This document shows, piece by piece, positions 1-11,786 of a DNA stretch of 62,000 nt (position 1 is the stretch's first letter; each line of letters opens with the position of its first letter). This stretch comes from Gnetum montanum (taxonomy: Eukaryota; Streptophyta; Gnetopsida; Gnetales; Gnetaceae). The stretch covers positions 90,688 to 152,687 of the forward strand of contig MNCI01038293.1 of assembly GCA_015680685.1 (NCBI GenBank), given 5' to 3'. Made by a program: the position numbers and the translations under genes. The notes beneath the pieces were generated by a model that did no database searches, was not told the origin of the DNA, and worked only from the letters and a program-made list of their open reading frames with translations.

Positions 1-2745
1 TATTTGGAGGTATCTGGGCCTTGGTGTTGCTAGAGACCAGCAAGCACCTAAATCCTGTTCGAGGATACTCGTTGGTGGTCGCATCCCAAATGGTTGCCAA
101 CAAGGAGAAGTGCCAATACCCACACCAAGGCTTGAAGTCACTTTAACTCAAGCCTACCTTGACATCATCAGGTCCCAAGAGATTCAATGATTAGTTTTTC
201 AAGAAATACACTTTGGACCATTCCTAGAGAAATCTCTAACAAATGTTAAAACACAACTACAAACCTCTCCCATATGGCCAATCATCACATCCAGTGGAAA
301 ATGGTACATGGGAGAGAAATATCTCTTCTGGAACAACAAAATGCTAGGGTCCATAGTAAAGATCAAGGATATTTAGGTGTCCTCCTCGACCAAAGCTATC
401 ACATAGGCATTGGGATTGTCTAACATTGGGACATAGTTAGTAGAGCTATTAACGAAAGGTGATTCTAAGGCCAAAATGAAGTGAACTCAATGGTGCTACA
501 AAGTCGATCATAAGGAGTATGACGTGCTCACATCGATGGAGTGCATCTATTTCAAAATTGTGGCCTATCATATCAATCCAACAATGAGTCCCAGTAAGGT
601 GACTACCTTTTGCAACTGAGCATGCATTGCTCTAAGTGGGAGATTTCTTGTAAACCTTCCACAACTCATCTACTTAGAGATTGAACAACATTTCAAAGAA
701 AATGAACATACAAGAAAAATCTTGTTCTTTCCATGCCTCATTTGGAAACTTTGCAAAAGGGTAGGAATCATCTACTATGCTAATGACATAGTTAAGCATG
801 CTCCTTTGGCCTTATGATCCAAAATCATGAAGAAAAATATGTTGACTATAACTCAAGAGGAGCAACCTTCACCACCATCGCCTACTCAAGAAGCAATGTT
901 AGAGGCCTACATAGCCATTGAGTGCTTACACAAAATCTAAGACCATCTCTTAAGTGAGTAAGAGCAGCATGTAGGGATGAGTGGTGTGGATCCATCTATG
1001 TATAGACTAGTAATGGGTCATCTTAATAAGGCAGCTCAAACAATTAGTAAGATGGAAAGGGGTGGGCCAATATTCTTTGTCAAACAAATGTAGTTGCTTG
1101 CAAAGTCAGATCCTAATGCTCAAGATGTGAATGTGTCTTTATCACAACACCATTTATTCCTAAAAATATCTAGAGATGTTGCCACCTTCTCATTGTAATT
1201 AGAGAAAGGTGAATGGGTAACTGTCCTGGTGATGCAACACCAAGGATAAGATATGGTTGCTAAAGTAGTTACTAACCATGTTGCTAAAGTACTAAATGCA
1301 CCTACAACATTTGTACTAGATGTATTTGCACTTCAAGACGTGAAAATGTTCATAAGCATGATCAATAGGAAACTAAATGTAGCCTAGCATGAAGAATTGT
1401 TGGATCAACTAGTGAGGATTGGGCAACCAATTCTAGACATTTTAAATTTTCTAGAAAACATCACCACAACCTAGTTAGAGCTACTAGATGCAAAGGTAAA
1501 ATGCATCATCTTGAAAGGGTAACTTGAAATAGCTCAAGTACAAAATCAACGCTTGGCTACAGATGTTGTCAAATTACATGGCCACCTTACTGACTCTATG
1601 ATCTTTAGCCTAACAACAACCAGAGATGAAGCTTTTCAATAGCTTTTAGAATGATTTAGGAGGGCTAAGAAGGAGGAAGTAATTACCATATTTAACTATT
1701 CCATAGCAGAGGGAAAGACCTATTGAATTCAGAAGGACTTGGCTCAGATGCACTAGGAGAATGAGGCTCTAACTACACAAAATCATCGATGCGTAATGTT
1801 GATGTCCATAAGGAACAAATGCAAGAATTTATTCATCAATAGTAGGAGTAGCTAGCTAGGGTGAATATATAATTAAAGAAATTGACCACAAAGAATCAAA
1901 ATTTGTCAATGGAGGAAGTTCATGCCTTGTGTCAGAAATCTACTATTGAGATTGCTACTTGGAAAAATAAAGCCTTGAAGTTTGAAAGAGTAAAAAATCA
2001 CTATAGAGACCAAGTTGGCTTGCATAAGGAAGTAAATGAAAAGCACATCCAAATGGAAAAGGCAAAAATAAATGAAGCTCTCTAGCAACTCCAACAAGGA
2101 AAAGAAGTTTGGTAGCCCATCGTTGATGGGATTAATGCCTACAATAAAGCAAAGATCCACCTAAAGGATTTGCAGATAGAAGAAATGACAAAATACATGG
2201 AGCTAGGAAATCTTTGATATGTGAGCTTGGCTATACTAACTGACAGATGGCTACAATCAGAGTTAGAGAAAAAAGTTGCTAGCTCATATTTGCTATACAA
2301 GGTAGAGTTCAAGCACCTTAAAGACACCAAGTAGAAGCTTAAGACTACAAATGTTGAACTCAAAGTTCTTAGAGCATGATTCATAGGTCAATGATCAACT
2401 ATTGAGAACCTAGCCAAAAGGATAAATGATTACCAAGAGTTGAAGGATACAGTTAGAGTGTTCGACATTGAATGCAAATAATTCGCTACCTAGTTCATTA
2501 ATGCAAAGGAGCTATTTCTAGCAATTCCATGTCTTTGGGATGTGCCTATTTTGACCTACATTGGTGAAGCTACATGGATAGTGCATGATCCTAGAAGTAA
2601 CAGGATAACATGAAAGCAATACTAGATTCTTTTTTCCTCCTACCAGAAGTTGTAGCAATAGCAGGATAGCTACAGTAACCTCAAGTGTGGCATGTGTGTA
2701 AGCCGATGAAGGTCGCTGAAAACATTAAGAGCCACCACCACCTAG
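1..2745 (+). pseudogene. ORF2 of element D (post-integrase ORF with coiled coil), 5' end outside window
   Basis: This is a decayed coding region with many TAG/TGA stops and a few frame changes. Position 109 aligns with 51316 of the second copy, so the start codon lies roughly 70 bases left of the window. The first third reads as a globular domain including LFFPCLIWKLCKRVGI (about 717-765). It resembles the plant 'putative transposon protein' domain found in Athila-type elements (PF20167, from memory, tentative). From about 1480 to 2500 the frame is rich in E, K, Q, L and N with heptad-like spacing, suggesting a long coiled coil; the segment 1882-2085 is still open. The tail before 2745 is proline and glutamine rich in the better copy. 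I see no enzyme motif and no signal peptide. A structural, nucleic-acid-binding or virion-like role is possible, but nothing in the sequence fixes it. Confidence 0.6.
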
Positions 2746-2961
2746 TACTTTCTAATATTCTCCACCAAACTTCACATCATCAAGGAACATGCTAGCCAAT
2801 TTTGAAGAGTCATGTCATGGTGTTTAATTTTGTGTCATGTACATCATCATTTTTGTAATGTGTTGATCCAGACACTCAAGCACTTCATTTTTGTCAAGTC
2901 AGTTTGTTTTGTTTGTGAAAGGTCAGTCAATAGCCCCATACCTTTTCAATTTGGTAAAAGA

Positions 2962-2996
2962 ACTTGAGGATGAGTTTTCTTTTAGTTTTGGGGATA
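2962..2996 (+). promoter_or_regulatory. Pre-polypurine box and polypurine tract of element D
   Basis: The bases TTGAGGATGAGTTTTC followed by TTTTGGGGATA sit directly before the LTR start at 2997. The same box precedes the 3' LTR of elements 2, 3 and N. In LTR elements the polypurine tract primes plus-strand DNA synthesis; here it is slightly decayed (TTTTGGGGATA for GTGGGGGTA). Confidence 0.7.
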
Positions 2997-3810
2997 TGAT
3001 GAGTTGTAGTTTTTTTAGCTATGTCGACGAGGCCTAGTTGATGCAATGCAGTGTCCACTTTTTGCCTATAAATACAAGCTTACTAGCCACATTTGTGGCA
3101 TTGAGATTTTAATAATAGGGAAGCTCTTGTAGTTTGTTAATTTTAGAGTTAGAATATTTCTTCTAAGTGCTGGTAGCAGGAGTTATTGAGTGTACAGATC
3201 TTTATTTGAGCATTATTGTACCTGAGCATGATAGTATGTGTAGTAATAAAGATGAGCTTTCTGATAAATCTAGTAGTACTTTGGATAGATTAAATATTTT
3301 ATTTATGAATTTAATATCTTTAATTATTTATTAAATATTTTCAAGTAATGAAGCTAATGAAGTAGTTAAATAAGATAAGCCAGATAAATTAAACACATAA
3401 GTATGACCACTTTGAGTGTAACACATATTTGCTTGGTAATCCCAGTAATGTTATTGCTTAGTATGCTTAGTAGTGTAGCACTTGGTAACCCAACAGTCGA
3501 TATGTAGGTTAATTAGTTAGACACTAGTTAATTAGTTAATTTAAATTAGTTAATCCAATTACTTTTCTCTCCCTTTGAACACCAAAACATAAAATATAAA
3601 ATGATAAAAATTAGATGCCTCAATTACACTTAACCATACCAGTGTACATCACAAATATAATTAGGAAGATAATAATTAACCTTAAGGAAAAGGTTCACTA
3701 CCTAGGGGACTAGTGTAGTGGAAACTACAAAGTCCATGGAATTCGACTGGATCATTTGTGAACACTCTATGATTTGTATGGTCGGGCGTAGGGGTACCTT
3801 CCACTCATCA
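2997..3810 (+). repeat. 3' LTR of element D
   Basis: It begins TGATGAG and ends CTCATCA, an inverted terminal pair. It carries a TATA box (CCTATAAATAC, about 3064), a polyadenylation signal (AATAAAG, about 3245) and the family's conserved 3' end (GTAGGGGTACC). It aligns with the LTRs at 60680-61614 and 32010-32795. In the U3 part only relics of the GATGAGGCC motif array remain. Confidence 0.85.
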
Positions 3811-4218
3811 CCTACTATGTCAACATGGGTTTCTTCATGTGTATCATATGTATTATAAAATTTTCATTTATTAAATGTAATGATATATATAAGTAAACTT
3901 TATCATTCATGTTCCCATTATTTTTGGCATTTACAATCAATTCACTATGTGTACCATTGATAGACCTCTTATGGTCTTGGCTAGGGGGCCCTTATTAATG
4001 ACTAAGCATTCTTAATACCAAAAATTAAATCATATTTAAATTGAAAGTGAATTTTTATTTACATCCTCTACGATCCTCTATAATTGTTGAATTAATTTTT
4101 AAATTCCTTTTAAGGAATTATTTTTTACATAAATTCACATAGATCATTAGAATTAAACTTACTAAATTAACATCTAATTATTACAATTGTACACTTTTAT
4201 CTATGATGTTTAGTTGAA
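3811..4218. other. AT-rich intergenic stretch, nothing recognised
   Basis: This is flanking DNA between the element D LTR and the LINE tail. I see no ORF, primer site or terminal repeat. Confidence 0.6.
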
Positions 4219-5460
4219 GGATCATCAATGATCATTCTAGCCTTGTTTAATCAAAATGGGATTGGCTACATGAGTTCTTTTTCACCCTTCACTTAGGAAG
4301 AGCTAGATCTTTGCTTATTTGTAGTTTTTGCAAATGATCTTCAATTGTTTTATTCCATATTGTTTTTGGTCTTCTCCTTAGTGTCTTTCCTAGAATAGTC
4401 ATGTAGCATTCTTTTTTTATAGGCTTATTGTATAATCTCCTTTGGACATGTCTAAACCATCTACACCATGACTCCTATAACCTATTTGAAATACAAGATA
4501 CTGTAAGTCTTCTTCTAATGTCTATAGTATGTAGTTTATCTCCTATGGTAAAATTCAACATCCTACAACCATGATTTAGTTTACTCAAAGAACAATTAAG
4601 GAAAAAATGCTCTTCATCCTTAAGATCTCTTGATCCACATAACTTTCATATGCATACTTCCCTAGGGTGGTTAATATATCTCCTACTTTTTATCTTAAAT
4701 CTATGTAAACTTGATCAAAGCTCACTAATTAACCTACAAGATTTGATTAGCTCTAAGATAAGAAACTTTCAATTCTAATTTATTGTCTCTAATATGCTAT
4801 AAGTAAATTTTTTTACCTAACACATTTCCTCATGACTTTCCCACCACTTTTTTTTTAACTAAATTGCATATGTGCTTAGAATTAATTTTTAAAAACATTC
4901 CATGTTTTTTTTTCTTGAGAGAGATAGAAAGAGATATTTAAGTGAAATATGCTTGGAACAATTCCTCTAGGCTAACATGTGGATGGTAGTCTAGTATCTT
5001 TTAGGAGCATGTCATATGAGCTAGCCATTGTATCCCTATGGAATACCATCATGTTCTTTCATGTCTTTAATTAGTACTTTGAACAATTTGGTTTGATAAG
5101 CTTTTGGTCAAATTTTGAATATAAGAACTTTAACTTTCAAGGGGATTAATTCACATTCTAAAAGTAATATAGAATAAGGTGTTTATGCCTTCACCTTCAA
5201 TTCACCTAACAAAAATAATTTTTTTCATCCTTTCAATAGCCTATCAATTTTTACATACACTTTTGAGAAGTAGAAATTAAGGTAGTATCATCTGCATAAA
5301 CAAGTAGATTTGCTGCATGGAATTTGATCTTGATATAATTCTAATGGTTTATTCTACATATTCCATACTAAAACTCATTAAGGAAGAGACCAATGAGAGT
5401 TAGGAATACATGCCATCCTTGCTTCACTAGAATTTTGCTTCAAAACTACAGTTTATCCAC
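4219..5460 (-). pseudogene. LINE (RTE-type) reverse transcriptase fragment, 5'-truncated
   Basis: Reading the minus strand from about 5440, three LINE landmarks occur in order. ILVKQGW (about 5404-5424) is the VKQG block of non-LTR reverse transcriptases. LLVYADDTT (about 5284-5312) carries the YADD catalytic motif. WCRWFRHVQRR (about 4436-4470) is the conserved C-terminal HVQRR block, followed by an R-R-P-K-T-I-W segment (near 4360). The 3' end reads CTCATGTAGCCAATCCC, close to the well-known end of plant RTE LINEs, and finishes in ATGATCATTGATGATCC, like their microsatellite tails. Frameshifts and stops separate the blocks. The 5' part, including any endonuclease, is missing, as is usual for LINE insertions. 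The clade call rests on the 3' end; an L1-like relative is the alternative. Confidence 0.75.
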
Positions 5461-6573
5461 TGACTCTTTCTCATTAAGCTCAATGATGACTTAGATTTTC
5501 TATTACTATCATTAATTTTATTGGAATTATTATACAAAGTGGGTTTTGAAGGATGAAATTTTTTTCTTTTTTTTTTAAATGGTCTTTCATTTTAATTGTT
5601 ATCTTTCATCCTATTTTTTAGTTTTGTAGCTATCTTTGACTACTCAATAGGTCAAGTTTGGTCAACCTATATCATGAATAATTTCACTATAGAAGACTTC
5701 AAATATCATAGTCTCTAAAGGATTTAAATCTAAGTTAGTTAGCTTGATATAGAATATTTTAAATATTTAGCGAAGATTATTAAAAAGATAAGATGACTCA
5801 TTCAAGTAAAAACCTCCTTCCCAAGCTAATCAATCCAACTATGTACAAACTTAAATTCAAAATGATGCCTAGAGAGAAATGAAAGACTTAAGATTCTTTG
5901 GTTTCTGACCATATGTTAATGCAATACACTTGATTACAAGGTTATCATAGAAAATAAAATTATTTCTAGCTATTAAATCTTTTAAGTTATAAAGCTAATT
6001 TTAGCCCTAGCCTCAAGATGTGCAAGATAGAAGATGAAGACAAGGATTAGAGAAGACTTGAAGCCTTATAGAGATAAAGATCCATATTGCAAATTTATTC
6101 TATTAAAAGCTTTGTGATGTTTTTTTATTTTCTTTTTTTTCTTCTATTTTATCCTTTTGTATGAATTTAAAGTTGGATGTACTCCAATCTATTTGAGATT
6201 TATATTTTCATATATCCAAAACTCTCATTTTCATTTTTCCTTGGTTTGTGTTAATCCATAAAAAAAATTTGATGTATTGAGATATTGACAACTTAGAAAC
6301 TAGTGTATGTACTTTAGGTTAAAGACATGAAGATTGATGCATCCTTGAAGTGGAATAGGCCCAATTCAAACCACTATAAACTTGGTTTGTTTATTCTAGT
6401 TTTTTCTATTATATTTTTCATTTGTATTTTCATTAGATCTAAAGTTATTTCATGCCTACATATCTATGAGGTTAAAGATCTATTAATGTTTACTATTTAC
6501 AAGTTTTTAAATTTGATAATTTATTTTTATATCATCATATTTATCTCCAAATATGTTATTATCATTCTACAAT
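5461..6573. other. AT-rich stretch, possibly a decayed Ty1/copia LTR at its right end
   Basis: There is no coding signal. Because a tRNA-Met-like primer site follows at 6574, an LTR should end just before it (CTACA, 6568-6572), but I could not find a convincing LTR start. The 101-codon open frame at 6327-6632 is T-rich and hydrophobic by composition and crosses the primer site, so I do not regard it as a gene. Confidence 0.4.
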
Positions 6574-6585
6574 TGGTATTAGATC
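6574..6585 (+). promoter_or_regulatory. Primer binding site, tRNA-Met type (decayed)
   Basis: TGGTATTAGATC matches 10 of 12 bases of TGGTATCAGAGC, the initiator tRNA-Met complement used by most plant Ty1/copia elements. The copia-like gag that follows supports it. Confidence 0.55.
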
Positions 6586-6629
6586 TTGATCTCTCTTATG
6601 AAAAGGATAAAACCCTTGAAAGTTATCCT

Positions 6630-7200
6630 TGATGGATAGGCATGATAGATTGTCCTTTTATAAGCCTTCTTATGTTGATGAAAATAATAATAGTTAGTGA
6701 AATAACTTCAAGAGAATATTTTTGCAATCCATTAATTTTGATATTTAGCCAATTTTAGTAAGAGGACATTGAGACACTACTAAATCTATTTCAAGAACAA
6801 GGCATATTATAGATGAATCAAAATGATTCAATGAAGGAAAAAAAGTAGATGTAGCCAATGCCAAGGTTATGAATGCTTTATATGATGCTCTATTTATAGA
6901 GGATTATAATAGGATCACTTAATGTACCATGATCAAGAAGATATGAAATTGCCTTGTGACTACTCATGAAGAAACCAATAGAGTAAGAATCATCAAAGCC
7001 TAGATTCTCTAGAATCAGTTCAAGAACATAAAGATAAATGAGGAAGAGACTATTAAAGAGTATTTTTTTTCAAAGTCATAGAATTTTTTAATAAATTCAA
7101 AGGCCTTAATGATCTTGTTTAGAAATATGTAATTAGGGAAAAAAATTAGGAACTTTCTTAGGGCCCACTTACATGTCATATTTTGGGACCATGTCATGCC
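6630..7200 (+). pseudogene. Ty1/copia gag (UBN2-type) remnant
   Basis: A decayed frame contains, in order, IFLQSINFDI (near 6715-6745), MNALYDALF (near 6870), a THEETNRVR segment (near 6965) and a block NEEETIKEYFF (near 7035-7070) followed by FFNKFKGLNDL. These are the landmarks of the UBN2 gag domain of plant Ty1/copia elements: the N-terminal FLQSIDYDLW block, an ALY.AL block, the THEGTN.VK block and the DESI..MF block. Gag would form the virus-like particle. Several stops and frame shifts make it non-functional. Nothing of integrase or reverse transcriptase follows, so the copy is truncated near 7200. Confidence 0.65.
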
Positions 7201-10200
7201 TAATATGTAAAGTAATCAAATAACCATGCCATATGCTATTTGTCACATGCATTTTTTTTCTATATTATGGATCATAATTTTAAATGACATGTGTTGAACC
7301 CAAAAAATTTGGTTGCTAGAAAAGAAAAACGTTCTAGGCACAAAATAGCTTTATCCTCAAATCCTAATGGCCTTCATGAAAAATAGGATCTGAGGTGCCC
7401 TAGACAGTTTGGCAGATTACCTAGGAACTCATAAAGTATAAATGATGGTAATAAAATGAAATTTAATGCAAATATATAAATAAATGCATAGAATATAAAA
7501 AATTAAATATGTTATACCTTACACAACAAATAGAACTGTAAACTTTATTTTGATAAAAACAAAGGTGTTTTAGAAAATGTGTACAAGATGTGCCTAAGGA
7601 AGCAGGGGGTTTTTTTGAAATTGGTGGCCTTGGATACCATAGTTAGATCCATGATCCAGATGCTGCACAACTACCAAAATCATAAAACCTTTTTGTAGTC
7701 CTTACCAGATTTGCAATGTTGGTGATAAAGGAGGGTAAGATGTGTGGGGATTTTTGGCTACAAAGAGGAGCCATGTTGGGAGTCTCAATGCCTAGGTTGC
7801 TTAGTGTTACTACAATACCACACAATCTCAGGGGGTAAAAGTGGTTACAATCACTATGGGTTCCATGCTGGAAAATCTCCAAAATCTTTATTTTTACCAA
7901 GGATTCTCAAAGCTATGGGATTCAAAAATGGTGAAACCTTTTCATGATTCACAAGTTTGGGTTATCTAGGTTTTATGGCCATGAATTTTAGTACAAATTG
8001 TCTGCCTAATTATTGATAGATTGATGTTATGTGTAGGTGTTATAAGTGTCTAAATCTAGCATGGTTACTATGTATGGTAAGTTTTGATACCCCCATGACA
8101 TAAAAACCATTCCATTTACCAAAAATAGTAAATAGGAATTTTATCCACACTAGCTTCTTCCACACATGTTGGCCTTCCATGAGCAATGTTAAGCTCATAG
8201 GTATGACATCCATTCTAGGGGTATGACATCCACATTGTGGTATAACACCCACATTGGAGCTATGGGAGCCATGTTAGAGTTGTAAGAGCAATGTTGGGGG
8301 GTGGGGATGCAAGTGAAGGAGTAACACTGGGATGCAAGAATTATATCCTTTAATGCTAGGAATAGGTGATGTTATACCCCCCATAGGTGTTTCTTAGTGG
8401 TGTTTCATTGGCCCCTCTTTGTTGGTGTCTTGAGGATTGACTTGAGAGGCATTGACAAAGAATACAAAACACCACTATAGATCCTTCATCGATGTTTCCT
8501 CCTCATGCTTGATTCTATAGTCTTGAACCATGCTAAAGAGTGCTTGTGATGATGCGATAAGGCTATGATGAGGTAATATAGCTTAAGGCTATAAGAAAAT
8601 GGTTATGAAGGTTAACAATGCATTCCAAAGTTCACATCATGGCTACGATATGGTATTGACATGTTGGTTAATTACTGGATTTGTTTTTACACTTCATGTT
8701 TTGAAGTGTTGGTTACTCGATAATGCATTTGCGGAACCAAAACCTCACTCCAAGGTTTTATTGACCATTAGGCTCTTTCCTTTGCCTATTTGTAGCTATT
8801 GATTCATCCTGTTGGTCTTCATTGGTCTTTCAACTTCTTGGAAATTTGCTTCCCTCTTTTTTTTGTGGGATGAAACCTTCATTGGGTTTCTTTGCAAAGG
8901 TTGGTTTTGATTTGGTTTTCCCCATCGAGCAAGATGTGTTATACTCAACAAAGTTGATGGTTTTCTCATCGAATGAGATCTATTGACAAACTTGTAGGTG
9001 GAACATAACAAAGAATATGTCTTATGGCCATAACATATGAGTGTCAAACATAGGTCATTATTATCGTTTATGACAAGGAAGATTCTAATTAGGCTATAGG
9101 GTTGGATTCAAGGAAATAGTAATAGGATGGAAATGGCATAAGCACTCTTGACACTATAGGCTAAACTTATCAAATCTTGTGCATCAAGGTCACATGGTGA
9201 CTTGCTACTGTAATGAGTTGCATCTTCGCAATAACTCCAGGCTTCATCCTACAAGCACAACTCCAAGAGAATAAGAAACAAGGCAATGAAAACATGTTGT
9301 TACTATATGATGTATAGGGCTATATGAGACAATGAGCAAACTAGGCCTCAATAGGTCACCATCGTTAAAGCATAGGGAAATCTATGAGATGTGCATTAGA
9401 TTTACAAAGTTCTATAGTTTGTTCATTATGCCAAACAAGGAGAGAAAGATAGAGGATGTAGGCTCACTTGATGTAGATCATCAAAGTCATCAACATGAGT
9501 CATTCATTGGAACCTATTAACAAGGGTAAACAACATCACAAGAAAACATGAATGTTAGGTGTAATTTGGACTATGTTATGGATTTAATGTTGCATAGCAA
9601 TGGTTTGATGTTGTATTTAGAAAGCTTAAGTTGTATTAAGGAACTTGGTTTCAAGTGCTTTCTCCTCACCATCATGTTTTAGATGGGGATTTCAACTAAG
9701 GGACCCATTGTGATGTTTCTGGCTTCAAGGCTGATCGTCATCATGCTACTTCAAGGTGTTATGGCTGCATAGTAGAATGGTTTTAGGCTTAATATTTGGA
9801 TATGTAAGGTCAATTTGGTCTAACAACATCATGAGAGGGGTTTATTTATGCTTTTAGGCTAGTCTAATTTTCTCCCCTATCCTCCTAGCTTAATCCTGCA
9901 TGATAACATAAGCCCATCAAGTTGCACCTATGTAATAAAATTGGTAACTAATGTAAAATAATTTGGTAATAATGCATTAATTATCTAAGAAACATTAACT
10001 CAATTGTTAAATGAGGCTCAAACATTATCAACAAAAGTTATAGTATGTGGGTTAAGGAAAATAGGATGAAATAAAGGCTATGTAATGTAATCCAAGGTTA
10101 AATGAATGTTAAATGAGGCTTGAATGAAGGTCAAAACCTCATAAAGTCGTATAGAAAAGGGTTAAGTAAAGCCTTAATGATGTCAAATGATGAAGGAATG

Positions 10201-10394
10201 TTGTTGAATAGTGTCAAATGATGCAAAAAATGGTGAAAATCGTATGAAATATCATTGAATGACATGACAATGATAGGCAATAATGTAAAATGGGGTAGTC
10301 AAGTAAGGTCAAAACATAGTGGGGAACAAGGCCAAACAAGGTAGAGTAGGCTATGTATGGCCCAACATGATTAATCAAGATCATATTTTTTCAT
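7201..10394. other. Unassigned, probably old repeat DNA
   Basis: There is no ORF with a recognisable product on either strand. The longest open frames (85 codons or less) overlap each other on opposite strands, as chance frames do. Short wording repeats occur, for example around 8190-8260 (TATGACATCC twice, ACATTG several times) and 10000-10260 (AATGATG, AAATGA), suggesting decayed low-copy internal repeats. I find no LTR pair or primer site. Confidence 0.5.
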
Positions 10395-10520
10395 TTTTAG
10401 GTCTTGGCGGGCCATAATATCATCAATTTTAGGCCTTGGTAGGTCATAATATCGTCAATTTTAGGCCTTAGTGGGCCATAGTTTTACCAGTTTTAGGCCT
10501 TGATGGGTCATAATTCATAC
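10395..10520 (+). repeat. Tandem repeat, four units of about 32 bp
   Basis: Units start at 10395, 10427, 10459 and 10491 with TTTTAGGYCTT followed by a GGGCCATAA-like core and AATATC. The first three units are exactly 32 bp apart; the last is slightly short. Divergence between units is mostly transitions. Confidence 0.85.
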
Positions 10521-10540
10521 TTGTCTAGTAAGTATAGGAT

Positions 10541-10558
10541 GCTCTTGAAAGAGCATAT
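10541..10558. repeat. Short perfect hairpin
   Basis: ATGCTCTT and its reverse complement AAGAGCAT are separated by GA. The function is unknown and it could be chance. Confidence 0.35.
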
Positions 10559-10709
10559 AAGGATAAAACTAATAATGTAGCATGATATAACATTTTCAAA
10601 GTAAATAAAAAACTATTAAAAAAAGAAGTAATAAGGTGTTTACTATGAACTCATTATTTGACTTTTAAGAGATTAAGTAATCCTTTTGACACAACTTTAT
10701 GTTCACCAC

Positions 10710-11633
10710 TGATGAATTGTCATTGTGTCACATCAATAGGCCTCCATTGACATGGTCTCATTGATGGGGCCCAATCAACATGGCCTCGTTTACATGGTGT
10801 TGCCTTGTTGATGGGGCTGCATTAACATAGCATTTGTTACATCTATGAGGCCCCATTCACATAGCTCTAGAATAAAAATTATAAATACATGCTCAGCAAC
10901 CATGTTTATGGGAGGTAGTTTGACAATTGTAGCATAGCTCTTGTGGATTTTCCATTTGAGAGTTAGAATATTTCTGTAAGTGCCTATAGTAGAAGTCATA
11001 AATTGTACAAATCCTTATTCAAGCATTGTTGTACCTAAACACACTAGTGTGAATAATAATAAATATGGGCCTTTTGATCAAACTTTGTATCACTTGAATT
11101 AGATTTATAATTTATTTATGCATTTATTATTTTGATTAATTATGCAACTAATTAAGCTAAACATATTAAACACATAAGTATGAACACTCCATGCATAAAC
11201 ACATATTCACTTGGTAATCCCAATAGCGTTATTTCTTGGTTTGCCTAGTAGCATAGCTCTTGGTGACCCTAGCAATGGATACATGGCCTCAGGATGTGTA
11301 TAAAAAGTTGGACTAGATGCTTATGTTAGGATTAGTTAGAGATTATATAATTAGTTAAATTAAATTAGTTATTAAGTTACTTCATTTCTCTATTATAAGC
11401 ACCAGGAGCATAAAACATAAAATAATAAAAATCATATGCCTCGATTACACTTAACCATACCTTTATAAACACAAGTGTAATTGAGAAGATAATGAATGAT
11501 TATTAGGACAAAGTTCACTTCCTAGAAGACTAGTGTGTTGGAAGACATAGATTCCGTGAAATTCAATCAGATCAAGCATGAATGCTTCGTGATTCATATG
11601 GTCAGACATAGGTGTACCATTGACCACTCATCA
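10710..11633 (+). repeat. 5' LTR of element A
   Basis: It starts TGATGAA and ends ACTCATCA. It has a TATA box (TTATAAATAC, about 10878), a polyadenylation signal (AATAAATATG, about 11058) and, in U3, several GATGGGGC/CCATTGACATGG copies like those of elements D and 3. The following primer site (about 11635-11652, TTACACTGTTATCAAGAA) is badly decayed and only recognisable by position. Confidence 0.8.
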
Positions 11634-11786
11634 TTACACTGTTATCAAGAACCCTTTTTGTTTGAAATGTGCACTATCTAGGTTTAGTGAATATCATTAA
11701 CATCATTGGATGAACCCTTAGGTTAACATCATTCTAATCATAAATATAATTACATAAGCACATTGATATTTTATTTGTATTGCAAA

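Larger units (their letters stand above)
1..3810 (+). mobile_element. Element D: 3' part of a Ty3/gypsy LTR retrotransposon
   Basis: The 5' end lies left of the window. What is visible is a decayed post-integrase ORF (1 to about 2745), a short untranslated stretch, a pre-polypurine box, a polypurine tract and a complete 3' LTR ending in TCATCA at 3810. The order and sequence match element 3 (51133-61614) along its whole visible length, which is how I assign it. No gag or pol lies in this part. The 5 bases after the LTR are CCTAC; the matching left target copy is out of view. Confidence 0.85.

Noticed and set aside
6327-6632. Hydrophobic 101-codon frame
   Set aside because: T-rich composition, and it crosses a copia-like primer site; no family match.
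10395-10520. CRISPR-like array
   Set aside because: The units are contiguous tandem copies without unique spacers, in a plant genome.
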